Source: Charina bottae | Taxonomy: Eukaryota; Chordata; Lepidosauria; Squamata; Charinaidae | NCBI GenBank assembly: GCA_023362775.1 | Contig: JALMGJ010000019.1 | Span: forward strand, 5,130,001 to 5,194,000 | Reading direction: 5' to 3' | Length of the DNA stretch: 64,000 nt | Shown: one piece after another, positions 35,325 to 46,664 of the stretch | How positions within the stretch are numbered: position 1 is the stretch's first letter | Layout: each line of letters starts with the position of its first letter | The notes under the pieces: model-generated | The model's database searches: none | The model's input: only the letters and a program-made list of their open reading frames with translations | What the model was told of the DNA's origin: nothing | Program-made: the position numbers and the translations under genes

Positions 35325-35460
35325 GTCTATTTGTTTGTTGATATCATCTGTACAGCTGCCCATCTTAAAACCAAACTCTGAGTGGCTTACAGCCCAACAA
35401 TAAAAACTACATATACAGCTAAAACAAAAACAATAAAACCAAAAATAGAAAAAACAGAAT
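35325..35460 (-). mobile_element. CR1/L2-type LINE 3' end, degenerate
   Basis: 'gctgcccatctt' and 'ctctgagtggcttacag' followed by A-rich sequence match the reverse complement of a CR1/L2 3' UTR. Confidence 0.5.
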
Positions 35461-35991
35461 TATTTCCAGTGTCAGTTCTTCTTGGAGTATGGACATCCTA
35501 ATTTGACAAGAATTTCTTGTGTTGTAACTTGTATCAGCCATGGCAATGCTCATTTACACCTTGCTGAATTTTCCGCATGCAACTTTTGATGACCACCTGC
35601 TGGTGTAGCTGATACGTGTGGCAGGTTGCTCACATCAATTAAGGCACTCTCTTTGTTTATCCCCACCTTCCTCTAAACCATTCATGGTAGCAGAGATGTT
35701 AGCCAGCCACTCTCTCTCCACACAGCAGGGCAAGACATAGAAGCTAGGCTGAGGTCATTTGATTTTCTTAACTGAAAACTTGACTCCAGTTTCAAGCCCT
35801 GCTCCATTTAATATTGGAAAATGTTCTTGTCTGAAATGGAACAAAGCCTCTGCCATTCAGTACCCAGACAATTCTGACCTGGATAGCGCAAAGTTCTTAC
35901 CGTATAGAAGGCAGCTCCCACGTTTCAAATATCTGTCCTACTCTAACTTGATATTTATTCTTGGGACACAAATAGCAGTAGGGCTACTTCA
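35461..35991. other. no recognisable gene
   Basis: Unassigned. An 83-codon frame at 35759-36010 has no motif. Confidence 0.4.
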
Positions 35992-36094
35992 CTTGGGCTG
36001 CAAAACTTAAATGATCATCAGATGGCAGCAAAGAGTCAATATTCTGTATCACTTTTCTGCCATCTAGTGGTTATTTCTAGCTTTGCATTCCAAG
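35992..36094. mobile_element. palindromic mini-element with CTCF-like motifs, copy 2
   Basis: The ends cttgggctgcaaaact and agctttgcattccaag are inverted. Inside are catcagatggcagc (from 36017) and ctgccatctagtgg (36057-36070). The reverse complement of the latter, ccactagatggcag, fits the CTCF core consensus CCASYAGRKGGCRS at every position. Layout and motif spacing resemble copy 1 at 23114-23215. Binding is not shown. Confidence 0.65.
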
Positions 36095-36199
36095 TAGGTC
36101 ACTTCTAATAATAGTTCACCTGCAAATAGAAAGGTGTTTTTTCTTCTGTTATGCTGAGCAGGTAAATTCCAGGTAACCTTCTCTGGAACTGAAAGTTAA

Positions 36200-36245
36200 T
36201 TCATGCAGGAGAGGCCTCATTAATACTTGGATGGGAAACTCCCAG
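36200..36245 (+). repeat. 5S rRNA-derived fragment, degenerate
   Basis: 'gcaggagaggcctcattaat' followed by 'acttggatgggaaactccc' follows the A-box to C-box part of 5S rRNA. Too short to show a 3' junction. Confidence 0.45.
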
Positions 36246-36849
36246 AAAAGTCCATGACTGTAAATTTGTTGCCAATAAAATGATGTGGACATATTGATTA
36301 AGTTATCAAGGAGTTGAGCTTGATTTGAAGGAAACTACTTTTTCCTGGACCTTCATTCTTAGTGTTGTCTACTTGAGTTCTTAATTATGTGGCATTTTTC
36401 CTGCCCCTTGTGATTTAGATATTTTAACCAAAGTTATTGAACATAGAAATTTGCATTCAAAGCAGGTGCTCTACTGGTGAGTGATGGCTCCTACTTCTAA
36501 GGCAAGTGAAAGAGTAATATGATGGTGGTTTTCAGATGTTCTTTGGTATCTTCTCAAAAATTGCTTAATTTTAAGCACTGGAGCAAGTCATGCAGTTATT
36601 TGATTCATTCAGCATATCCTATATTGTGATGGTAGTCATGTTTATGGGCTTTTTAATGCTTTTTAAGCTATCTTTAGCATTTAGCTCTGCATAGATCTTG
36701 AAAATAATTATTCTCTAAGGGAAAAGAAAGAGATTCTGCCCGGAGGCTACATCAGAACATATTTCTGAGTCTGCAGTTTTCATGTATTTCATGCATCTGT
36801 AGCAATGATAAATATATAGATGGCTGCAAAACACTAGTTTTGCCTAGTA
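36246..36849. other. no recognisable gene
   Basis: AT-rich and unassigned. Confidence 0.4.
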
Positions 36850-37265
36850 TTTAAGGTGCTGGGCTAGAAACCAGGAGACTGAGAGTTCTAGTCCCACCTT
36901 AGGCATAAAAACTGGCTGGGTGACCTTGGGCCAGTCCCTGTCTCTCAGCCCTAGGAAGGAGCCAATGGCAAACCAGGAGACTGAGAGTTCTATTCCTGCC
37001 TTAGGCATGAAAGCTGGCTGGGTGACCTGGGGCCAGTCACTCTCTCTCAGCCCTAGGAAGGAGCCAATGGCAAACCAGGAGACTGAGAGTTCTACTCCCG
37101 CCTTAGGCACGAAACCCAGCTGGGTGACCTTGGGCCAGTCACTCTCTCTCAGCCCAACCCACCTCACAGGGTTGTTGTTGTGGGGAAAATAGGAGGAGGA
37201 AGGGGTATTAGGTATGTTCACTGCCTTGAGTTATTTATAAAAAATAATAAAGGCAGGATAAAAAA
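36850..37265 (+). mobile_element. tRNA-derived SINE (second family) with internal 102-bp triplication
   Basis: The head unit (aaaccaggagactgagag, B-box-like gagttctagtccc, ggctgggtgac, gggccagtc, ctctcagccctaggaag, gccaatggc) starts at 36868, 36970 and 37072, so it is repeated at exactly 102-bp steps, nearly three times. The last unit continues into a different tail: 'acccacctcacagggttg', 'ttgttgtgggg', 'gccttgagttatttataa' and an A-rich end. The tail is shared with 62703-62890. Because 102 is a multiple of three, open frames of 90 and 125 codons cross the array, and I reject them as genes. Confidence 0.85.
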
Positions 37266-37829
37266 AAACATTTTGTTTGCAAAAATGCTGAACTGACACC
37301 TCTATTAGATCTGCAGGCATTTAAAAATCCTTCAATTAACTCAGGAAAATCTGAAGACCATCTCAATGTCAAATTCTTATACGATGTTATGAATTATAAC
37401 TAGCAACCAATTCCTACAAATTTGTTGCCATTTTATTCAGCAGTAGCAGCATGTAGGTGTACAGATTTAGGAAGCTGTTTAAAACCTTTAAGAATGGGTT
37501 TCATTAATAATTATCCAGGGTTAAGCTCAGCAGTATTTAGGGGAACTAATATAAATTCACAGTTATGTAGAAGTAGCACTACACCTAGAATTTCAACTGA
37601 GTTCCCTCCCGCCTCCAGCTTTCACTGGGTAGGAATTAAAATGGAAGCTTTTTCAAAAATTAGGTTAAATGGATAATAGCGAGAAAGGGAGGAACTGTGA
37701 AAATTTCAGGATTTTACTGTTTTAAAACTTTCTATAAAGCTTCAAAACTATATAAATTAATCAAAGTGTTCCCAGCATCCCAGGATCCATGGGGCTTTTA
37801 GGAGTGGACAGACTATGGTGCACTATACA

Positions 37830-37867
<38 letters not shown>

Positions 37868-38310
37868 TTCCAAGTATTTTGACATCAGTCCAAGAAGGAA
37901 GATGGATAAATGATGGTTGAGAAAATAACTTTACCTGTCAAATTTAAATATCCTACACAATAGGGTAGGTGACCCTATCTCAAACTGCTTTATATTTCAT
38001 GAAATCATGAAATCTCATCAGAGGTAATTCTGGGGTATCACATGAGCTTGCACAAGAATGTCAAACTTTATGTGATCTTACATACAGTTTCATCCCTCTC
38101 AACCCAAACATCACCCGATTTTTTGAGATCATTTGCAAAAATGCTGAGCTTTCATGAGTTTGGATTATCTTGAATCTATGTAAAAATTATTCTGTAGGTC
38201 TACAGAGGCATTGGGGAGTATTACAGATGTGTTCCTTGTTATAAGATAAGTGACAAACCATTCCTAATGTATTTTTCAGGTTTTCCCTCTTCCTTCAAAG
38301 AAATTTATAG
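37266..38310. other. no recognisable gene; (CA)n at 37830-37865
   Basis: AT-rich with an 18-unit CA microsatellite. Confidence 0.5.
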
Positions 38311-38420
38311 ACACACACAAGCCACTGTGGTGTAGGCACAGAAGCTGGCTGGCTGACTTTGGTCCCATCTCTAACTCTTTCTCTCTCTGAGCTGTAGACT
38401 GGGAAATTGAAAACGTCTAT
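38311..38420 (+). mobile_element. tRNA-derived SINE remnant (second family)
   Basis: 'gccactgtggtgtaggca', 'gaagctggctggctgac' and 'ctctctctgagc' follow the SINE order with a deletion of the B-box part. Weak copy. Confidence 0.4.
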
Positions 38421-38556
38421 CTATCTGCCCACGCTTGACAAGCATAGTAGGTTATGGGCCATAATCTTCTATGAAGAGGTCTTCATCTTTAAAACAAAAC
38501 CTTTATTGTAAGGATGGATGTATAAAAAATTTCCCCAGATGGCAGAATAGGGTTTA

Positions 38557-38775
38557 AGGTAAAGGTAAAGGTTCCCCCCGCACATTTGTGCAGTCGTGTC
38601 CGACTCTATGGGCCGGTGCTCATCTCCGTTTGTTAGCCGAACAGCCAGCGCTGTCCGAAGATGCTTCCACGGTCATGTGGCCGGCATGACGCGCGCGGAA
38701 CGCTGTTACCTTCCCACCGAAGTGGTACCTATTCATCTACTTGCATTTTCATGCTTTCGAATTGCTAGGTTGGCA
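38557..38775 (-). mobile_element. Sauria-type SINE, 5'-truncated, 13-bp TSD
   Basis: Minus-strand copy from the BovB-like tail up to 'cttgccaacctagcaattcg', so the tRNA head is missing. A perfect 13-bp TSD, agaatagggttta, lies at 38544-38556 and 38776-38788. Truncation therefore occurred during insertion, as in target-primed reverse transcription. Confidence 0.97.
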
Positions 38776-38788
38776 AGAATAGGGTTTA

Positions 38789-40685
38789 GCAAGAGACTAA
38801 TTACACCTAATAATTTTCAAAGCACATTTTCATCCAGCTAATCCCATCTCCCTTCCTTCCATTTTTCTTTTTTCAACTACCAATTCCCACCTCAATCCCA
38901 ACTCATCATCCCATGATCCTTCCAGTACCCCTTCCTTAATATTTCCCGATACCCTCTCATTCAAACCCAGATGCGAAACACTGTTCATTACATCTTCTTT
39001 TCAAATCTCTACATCAGCAGCTTCCAAACTAGAGCACCACGGCCAAAAGAGTGTTGCTATAATCCAAAACAGACTTTCCAAGGCTCTTTTTATTCAACTG
39101 AGAATCAGGGCCTACATGGTACTCTTCCAAATATACAGTCTAGGCGGCTACAGTGCTGATTTCTACATTTAATGTTTATGAAAAATATAAGAAAAGCTGT
39201 GCTTCAAAACTTGAAGTTGGTGTAATAGAATCACTAGGTATCAGAGTTAAGTGTTAATTGTGCTGCATTTCATAAGCACATTTAAAAAAAATGCAAGTAA
39301 CAGCTTGTGAGAGGAGTGGTAATGATTGGAACCACAGCAGGAAGAGAGTGAGTCAAACACTTGTACACAGACAGATACAGTACTGATGATAATCACTCCT
39401 TTGAAGCCCCTATTTGCTTTGTGAAATCACGCATGCAAAATAAAGCAAATACCAGTGGAAGATCCCAGCAGTAAGAACTCTAGCAGCAGCAGAATGGGTT
39501 AAATTAATCTCTCAAATGCCGTAGTAATGATTGCACACATCACATCATATCACATCAATGTCTGATATGTTTGTATTTAAATACACATTCCTTAATGCCA
39601 TTCAATTTTGGACATCAGTAATGGGGAGAGGGGGACAGTTTATTTGAAGAGAAATGTTCTCAAAAAATTGAAAAAGCCTACTTGTGCACATACTTTACAT
39701 TTAATAATAAAATGTGAAGGAGAAGGAAAAGAGTGTGTTGTGAGTGTGATGTATTCCTCGCTTGGAATATTGTGCTGGCATTATTTTTTTATCCATACGC
39801 TATAAAAAAGCTCTTGCTTTATAAATAGATGGATCATCCTTTCCTGTACATCAGGTGGAAAAATTACGGATCCTAAATCTGGCTCTCCGATATCCATTTG
39901 TAGGCCTCCAACCTCCCCCGGAATGAGAGAGCCCCAGATTTGGGCACCTTATACTTTTGGGAAGAGGTTGAGGAGCAAAATGGGTGCCTTGAACCTTGAA
40001 GGTGCTTAAGAACCTAGCTCGCCCATTAAAAATCCTGAAACAACCCACTCCACCCCCAAAAAATCAGACTCCTGGCAGCTGATTCAACACAAAATTCCTC
40101 TTTTAAGAAAATTTCTCATAGTAACAAGATTTACTGAGATGAACCTGAGAGAGCTACAAGAACTTTAGCAACTAATCTACTTCCAGTTCAGGGCCAATTT
40201 ATCCACCAATACATTAAGGTAAAGACTTTTTTAGTTTCTTTCCTTAATTTCCTTAGTTTCTAGGCTTTCCTGTGAATTTATTTTCACTGATAATGGAACA
40301 GTTTACAAGTGCATCTGCTAAATTCTCATCAGTCTGTGAACCAACCATTAAATCTTCCTCCACAAATGCTTTGCTTACTTCTGGTTCCTTGTTGGAAATG
40401 GAATATTTAATCCAAATAAGATGGTTTTGTCTGTGGAGATACCCAAGTTGAAAACTCCCTTGCATTTATATCTGGACAATGCCCCAACCTGAAGTTATAT
40501 TTTTATCTGGACATTTTAACAGCATAAATTCTGAGTGGATTTCGTAATTTGGGTATAACTGTCTTTTATTGCAGCTATTGCATGTTAACCTTTTATACAG
40601 TATATAATTTTAACATGTTATTTATTTTGTGCATTGCTCTACAATCGGAAGTGATGAAGGCTAGCCTAGAAATCCATCCTTGCTT
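38789..40685. other. no recognisable gene
   Basis: Pyrimidine-rich at 38830-39000, otherwise AT-rich. The block 39019-39060 ('cttccaaactagagcaccac') may be a worn MITE end. No gene supported. Confidence 0.4.
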
Positions 40686-40689
40686 GGTT

Positions 40690-40690
40690 A

Positions 40691-40781
<91 letters not shown>
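40690..40781. repeat. (ACTT)n then (ATTT)n microsatellite at a LINE tail
   Basis: About ten ACTT units run into about twelve ATTT units. The ATTT part is the expanded AAAT tail of the minus-strand LINE that follows. The ACTT part is probably a later mutation and expansion of it. Confidence 0.95.
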
Positions 40782-42665
40782 TCCCCGCCCATCTCCCGGA
40801 ATAGGGGACTCTGGGCGGTTTACAGGATAATAATGGTTAAAAAACTATACATAAAAATTACAAACCATATAAAATAATTATAAATTATGAATCCAGATGT
40901 ATAAGATCTTCGTAAAAGAAGGACAGTGAAATCAAGGGATTAGCCATCTCCATGATGAACTATCCCTTCCTCCATCCCATGCCAGGCGGCAGAACCAGGT
41001 CTTCAGCTCTTTCCTAAAGGTCGGGAGGGAGGAGATCTGTCTTAACTCTGGGGGCAAGCTGTTCCATAGCGTGGGCGCTGTCACGGAGAAGGCCCGCCTC
41101 CTAGACCCCATCAGATGACATTCTCTAATTGATGGGGTATGTAGCAGGGCCTCTCTGGATGATCGGGTGGGGCAGGTCGATAACATGGGGATAAGATGGT
41201 CCCTCAGGTATTCTGGTCCCATGCCATGGAGTCCAACTTAGACTGAATCCGAGCGATTTTATCCTGCAGATGCTCAGCAAATTCCTCCGCACGACCCTGC
41301 AGGTGGGTGGTCGAAACCACCCTACCCAAGAGAGATCGAGTAATCTTAAACAGGGCCGTCGGGCGGCATTCTGCGGATGCAATAAGAGCAGAGAAATATT
41401 TACATTTCGCCGCTCTTACCGCCACAAGGTAGGCCTTAACTGCGGCTCTAGATTGTGTTCGGTCAGATTCAGTCTTTGTCTTTCTCCAGCGGCGCTCTAG
41501 ACGTCTCTTCACCCTCTTCAAGACCCTCAACTCCTCCGTAAACCACGGGGAGTGACGGGTCGAATGGGGATGGAGAGGTCGCATCGGCGCGATCCTGTCC
41601 AAGGCACCGGCCGCTTCCTTATTCCTGATTGCAGCCAATGCCTCTGCTGGACCATGCAGCAGATCCTCAGGTATTACCCCCAGCTCCCTCTGAAACCTCA
41701 GTGGGTCCATAAGTCGCCGGGGGCGGACCAATCGAATAGATCCTGCCTCCCTGTGGAGTGGGGCGGCATAAGAGAATCCTAGGGATACCAGGACGTGATC
41801 TGACCATGACAACGGGGATAGTTCTAACTTTCCCCTCAGGTCACTTTGCCATTGCTCTGACAAGAAAACCAATCTGGAGTGAGTCCACTGTCTCGAGTCG
41901 GATCCCGAAAACTCTGGGACAGGCCCATGGCTGCCATGGTAGCCATGAACTCCCAAGCCGCTTCTGAGGCATGCCCCAAGGACGGCAAGTTAAAATCCCC
42001 CAGGACCATAAGCCTGGGGAACTCCACCGCCAACCCCACGACGGCCTCCAGCAGCTCAGGCAAGGAGGTTGCTACGCAGCAGGGAGGCTGGTACAATAGC
42101 AACACTCCCAACTGTTCACGGGCACCCAACTTAAAAAACAGGGTCTCACATCCGGATCCTTGTGGAGCAAGACCCCTGAAAGCCACCAAGGATTCTCTGA
42201 TGATAACTGCCACCCCCCCTACCCTACCCCAGTCTCTCGGCTGGTGCCACACCCGAAATCCGGCCGGGCACATCTCCGAGAGGGATACTCCTCCCTCTGG
42301 GCCCAGCCAGGTTTCGGTAATACACGCCAGGTCCGCCCCTCTCTCTGCGATTAATTCACTTATGAGAGGGGCTTTGTTATTTACTGACCTGGCGTTGAGT
42401 AGCAGCAGCTGGAAGCCAGGGCCCTCAAGGATCCGCTGACCAGAACCTGGGGTTGAACTCGGAGGACCGGAACGCACCACTGGTACTAAACACCAGGGGC
42501 GCCTTCCCCGAAGATGGCCTGTCCTCCGGTTCCCGTCGCCATATCTCCTGCCCGTCACCACCTCGATCGGAATGCTCACATTATAGTCCCCAGAGTTTCC
42601 TGATCCGGTCGCCTCCACTCCCGAATTAACTTCATGGGTTTCTCTAATAATTTCATTCAAGCTAT
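40782..42665 (-). mobile_element. L2/CR1-superfamily LINE with the reverse transcriptase deleted
   Basis: Minus-strand frame 42660-41836 carries an apurinic-type endonuclease: LLLLNARSVNNKAPLI, ACITETWL (catalytic Glu), GVAVIIRES and LMVLGDFNLPS. The domain continues after a frameshift near 41880 in frame 41956-41204 with PLSWSDHVLV, followed by the linker with PWFTEELRVLKRVKRRLERR. At about 41210-41220 this joins a third frame (41222-40932) with MGPEYLRDHL and RRAFSVTAPTLWNSLPPELR, the last part of ORF2. The roughly 450-500 residues of RT between are absent. The 3' UTR ends with gggagatgggcgggg and the AAAT tail. The copy is inactive but its remaining frames are fairly clean, so it is younger than the remnants at 5480 and 54160. 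Confidence 0.9.
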
Positions 42666-42796
42666 ATTATTATTATTATCCAGATAACTGTATACTTGTA
42701 GGCAGCCAAGACTGCTCATTTATAGAGCAAAAAGTCTTACACCATCTGACCCATACGAAAAAAATCAAAATATTGTGAAGCAACACATGCTAATAC

Positions 42797-42797
42797 T

Positions 42798-42874
<77 letters not shown>

Positions 42875-42905
42875 TACACATATACACATACATATACATA
42901 TACAT
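42797..42905. repeat. (ACATAC)n / (CA)n microsatellite
   Basis: CACATA-type hexamers pass into a pure CA run and back to ACATAT. It abuts the next SINE and hides any TSD. Confidence 0.95.
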
Positions 42906-43232
42906 GGGTGTGATGGCTCAGTGGGTAAGATGCCAGGCTTGTCGATCAGAAGGTCGCAAGTTCGGCTGTTTGAGACCCTAGCCCTGCATGACAGAGTGAG
43001 CTCCTGCACTCGCCCCAGCTCTTGCCAACCTAGGAATTCGAAAGCATGCAAATGCAAGTAGATAAATAGGTACCACTTCGGTGGGATGGTAACATTGTTC
43101 CACGTGCGTCATGCTGGCCACATGACCGTGGAAGCGTCTTCGGACAATGCTGGCTGTTCGGCTAAGAAACGGAGATGAGCACCGGCCCCTAGAGTCGGAC
43201 ACAACTGTGTGGGGGAACCTTTACCTTTACCT
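42906..43232 (+). mobile_element. Sauria-type SINE, full length, diverged
   Basis: Has the tRNA head (tggctcagtggg) with a decayed B box (tgtttgagacc) and lacks part of the usual 'gcacaaatgtgcg' block before the tail. Flanks are simple repeats, so no TSD can be read. It is older than the copies at 11902 and 17014. Confidence 0.93.
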
Positions 43233-43244
43233 ATATATATATAG

Positions 43245-44656
43245 CTGCTATGGATGTGGAAATGAAAGCCATTATTTCTCATAAGGTTCTAAATCTAATA
43301 GGCTGCCTGAGGGGCATAGGGCAGTAGGTTGTAGGTGGGTTTATAAGAAGAAAACCTTAGTGAATGGTGATATTCAGTATAAGGCTAGGTTGGTAGCACA
43401 GGGATTTTCCCAGGTAAAGAATCAGACCTATGATGAAGTTTTTGCACCAACGCTAAGAGGGGAGACATTTAGGTTTGCCTTAGCAATGGCAGCAGCTGGG
43501 AATTGTGTAGTACACCATTATGATATCACCACAGCATATCTGCATGCTGATTTGAAAGAAGAAATCTATATGGCTGAAGCCCCAGGGTATGAATCAAATA
43601 TTGCAGGAAGAGTATACAAGTTACAGAAAGCATTTTATGGACTCAAGCAGTCGGCACGTTGCTGGAATCTAAAGTTAGATAAGGAATTACAAAGAATAGG
43701 ATTCAAGTGTAGTATAGCTGACCCATGTCTGTATGTAAAGCAATGTGAAAATGATGAACAGATTTTGCTTTTGATTTTTGTAGACGATTTATGTTTTATA
43801 GCGAAAGATCAAAGCAGGGTAATTGAATTTACTGAAAATCTGAAACAACAATTTGATGTCAAAGATCTGGGAGAAATTAGGAATTACCTAGGCATAGGTA
43901 TTCAGAATGTTGATGGGGGTTATGTTCTAGAGCAGTGGAAGAAGATTGAAGCACTGCTAAGAGAGAACAATATGGAACATTGCAAGGAAGTTCCAACCCC
44001 GATGACAACAGATTTTGTTAAAACAGAGACTGGAGATGATGACCAAACTTCATGTGATCAGGAACATGTGATCAGTCAATAATTGGAAGTTTATTGTATT
44101 GTATTGATTTGCAATATTGTCCATCTGAATGTAACGTAGCAGATGTGATGATAAAGCCTCTAAGCATAGATAGACATAGGATGTGTGTATCTCAAATGTG
44201 TATGTCTTCTATTCTGTACAAGTGAAATGTGAATGTAATATCTATTGTAAATTGAAGGGGTGTTGGGGTTTGATATACCCAGGAATTTACAGCTAGATAT
44301 AAATTATATTGAGAGGCTTGATATTTAGGTGAAAGGGGAAATATTCTGCAGAGTCACCCAATTAGCAGCCATTGTTGTAGGGATGATGTGTCAGTGTGTG
44401 ACTCATACAACAGGTGCTTAGAGTTAAGTTGGGTGTGGTGGATAATGAGAGTGACCTATAAGGTGATTGGTCAGTTTATATATAAATACAGAGATGTCCT
44501 GTATTCGTTCTTCTCATTCTTCTCATTCAACCTCTGTATGCTGTATCGTTGGTGTATCATTTTGTTACCCATGTGGAAGTGATCTGTAAATACGTATGTA
44601 TATAAGTAAATAGGCTATTTTATATAATCTCTGTGTGAGTGTCTATTTACTATACA
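43245..44656 (+). mobile_element. Ty1/copia LTR retrotransposon, 3' part
   Basis: The open frame counted from 43360 (240 codons) is a copia-type RT: VAQGFSQ, catalytic Asp in YDITTAYLHADL (about residue 55), the YGLKQSARCW block (about 93-102), then the catalytic box FVDDL (140-144). RT-like coding also lies upstream from about 43245, with a one-base frameshift near 43300. Downstream, the final RNase H block (QYCPSECNVADVM type) occurs at about 44115-44150 in another frame, and the middle of RNase H is missing. A polypurine tract (gaagggg, 44254-44260) and a 3' LTR follow. Gag, protease, integrase and the 5' LTR are absent. Copia elements are uncommon in amniotes but known in squamates. Confidence 0.9.
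44261..44656 (+). repeat. copia 3' LTR, about 396 bp
   Basis: Begins tgttgggg directly after the polypurine tract and ends tataca, giving the usual TG...CA ends. Contains an inverted CCAAT box (attgg, 44466-44470) and a TATA-like tatataaata (44477-44488), placed as expected for an LTR promoter. The right edge is inferred from the CA ending, because there is no 5' LTR to compare. Confidence 0.7.
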
Positions 44657-44712
44657 GCCTAAGGATCACTGGTGTCTAGGAGAAGAAGCAGGCCGCTCCA
44701 TCCGCTCACCCC

Positions 44713-44715
<3 letters not shown>
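44657..44715 (+). other. sequence after the LTR
   Basis: GC-richer 60-bp stretch (gcctaaggatcact..., ending ccgctcacccc) between the inferred LTR end and a TA microsatellite. It could be LTR if the edge was placed too early, or original flank. Confidence 0.35.
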
Positions 44716-44800
<85 letters not shown>

Positions 44801-44891
44801 TATATATATACACACACATACATACACAAACACACACACATATATATACACACACACATACACACACACAAATATATATACACACTCAGTA

Positions 44892-44934
<43 letters not shown>

Positions 44935-44935
44935 C
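44716..44935. repeat. compound fold-back microsatellite (TA)n(CA)n...(GT)n(TA)n
   Basis: TA run, CA run, TA/CA mixture, then a GT run and a TA run. The left (TA)(CA) half is complementary to the right (GT)(TA) half, so the tract is an imperfect inverted repeat of about 220 bp. Frames through it encode only Ile/Tyr/Thr/His or Val/Cys repeats and are not genes. Confidence 0.93.
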
Positions 44936-45398
44936 CAAGAATACCCAAGAAAATTAGAATTTCACTAGCTGTACAGGCAAGCTTTTGCTTGTTCCCATCA
45001 GACAGAGAAAAGTAGACATTATCCAACAATCAACTGGCAGTAGGAGGCAAAAAGGAAAGGGTCTTTTTTTTAAAAAAAAAAAAAAAACCTTCAATTTCTC
45101 TGTTGTAAATTGTGAAATTCACAGTGTCCTGAAAGTGCTGGGAAGAATACACTGTTGTTCATTTGGTCTCCTACTGTTTTGTTGACCTTTCCCTATTGGG
45201 GTGGTAACAGGAGACAAAAAGGAGTTTTATTCTTCATGAGATAGTTATCTGCTAAACACTGTGGATGTGCAGAAAGTAGCACTGAGTCAACAGACCTTTA
45301 AGATGCCACTGCTAAGGACAGATCCTGAGAAGGAAAAGGGATGGTAGTAAGAACCCTACATTAATCAAAGGATTTCTAGTGTTAATACAGTGAATGGC
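44936..45398. other. no recognisable gene; poly-T/poly-A at 45064-45087
   Basis: Unassigned, ending at the left TSD (45399-45410) of the next SINE. Confidence 0.45.
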
Positions 45399-45410
45399 AA
45401 TTCTGGATTA

Positions 45411-45735
45411 AAAGGTAAAGATTCCCCCGCACAGTCGTGTCCGACTCTAGGGGCCGGTGCTCATCTCCGTTTGTTAGCCGAAGAGCCAGCATTGTCCGAA
45501 GAGGCTTCCATGGTCATGTGGCCGGCATGACATGCACGGAATGCTGTTACCTTCCCACCAAAGTGGTACCTATCTATCTACTTGCATTTGCATGCTTTCG
45601 AATTGCTAGGTTGGCAAGAGCTGGAGCGAGTGCGGGAGCTCACTCCATCACGCAAGGCTAGGGATTCGAACCTCCGAACTTGCGATCTTCCAATTGATAA
45701 GCCTGGCGTCTTACCCACTGAGCCACCACACCCCT
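45411..45735 (-). mobile_element. Sauria-type SINE, full length, 12-bp TSD
   Basis: Complete minus-strand copy. A perfect 12-bp TSD, aattctggatta, lies at 45399-45410 and 45736-45747. The tail side is slightly shortened (a single aaggtaaag unit). Confidence 0.97.
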
Positions 45736-45747
45736 AATTCTGGATTA

Positions 45748-46631
45748 GGATGGAGCTAAAGCACTTGACGGTGTGTTGTCCCAACATGTTAGCCTCAAAT
45801 CTCCAAGTACTTAGGATTGGAATGTTTAGAGATGGCAAAGAAGACAACATACAGGTAAAAAAAGGCAAACATTCACCCATGAATCTTCAGGGCTTGAGGA
45901 TCACAGCATCAATAATATTCAGGAGAATTTATCAAGCCAGATTAGATTGTCTACTCTAGTTGCAAGAGGCCCTTCAGAGTCTTCCAGTTCAATTCTACAC
46001 TTATCTAGTCAGAAATACATTTCAGCAATTGCAATGAGATTTCTTCCCAGGTAAATCTGTATAGGTTTAGGCAGGAGAATGTTTTAAATCCACTGAATCA
46101 TGACTCTTCTGTTTGTGGTATGATCATTATCACTAAATGTCAAGGAATTAATCCTTCCATAGCTGGTGCTACAAGACACTGCATTCAAACATTATCTGAA
46201 TTTCTGCCAAGTGTAATATATTTCACTGGAATTTGATTACTGAGTTGTTAGAAATCATTATTTCATCAGGATGCAGTGTGAGCAAACACTATGAATTCTG
46301 CTGAAAAGCCATGTTCCTTGGACTTTATTTCCACTGCGGATGTTTTCAGTAAATAAATAAAGAGTAAACCTAAAATGTACACTCAAGAGACTTTGAGAAC
46401 CAATTCAGATTCCCAGATAAATATACTGGCATGATCCATGCACTTCTAATGCATCATTTAAATATACACCTAAGAATAATAAGAAATTATTGCAAAAGAT
46501 GATCATGATGAACAAGCATGTATAAATCAGGCCTACCTTTAAGGTCAGGTTCTATATTCATTTCTAGTAGAATCATTGTTATATTACGTTATTCTGAATA
46601 TCTTCTCATGTAGTCATAAACTTCCAGAAAA

Positions 46632-46664
<33 letters not shown>

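Noticed and set aside
36850..37157. Regularly spaced 102-bp units considered as a satellite or CRISPR-like array
   Set aside because: The unit is a known SINE head and runs into the SINE tail.
36844..37221. 125- and 90-codon repetitive frames
   Set aside because: Produced by the 102-bp triplication of a SINE head.
42797..42905. CACATA repeats considered as a CRISPR-like array
   Set aside because: No unique spacers; a plain microsatellite in vertebrate DNA.
44672..44968. 98-codon frame and its 74-codon antisense partner
   Set aside because: Ile/Tyr/Thr/His and Val/Cys repeats from the TA/CA microsatellite.
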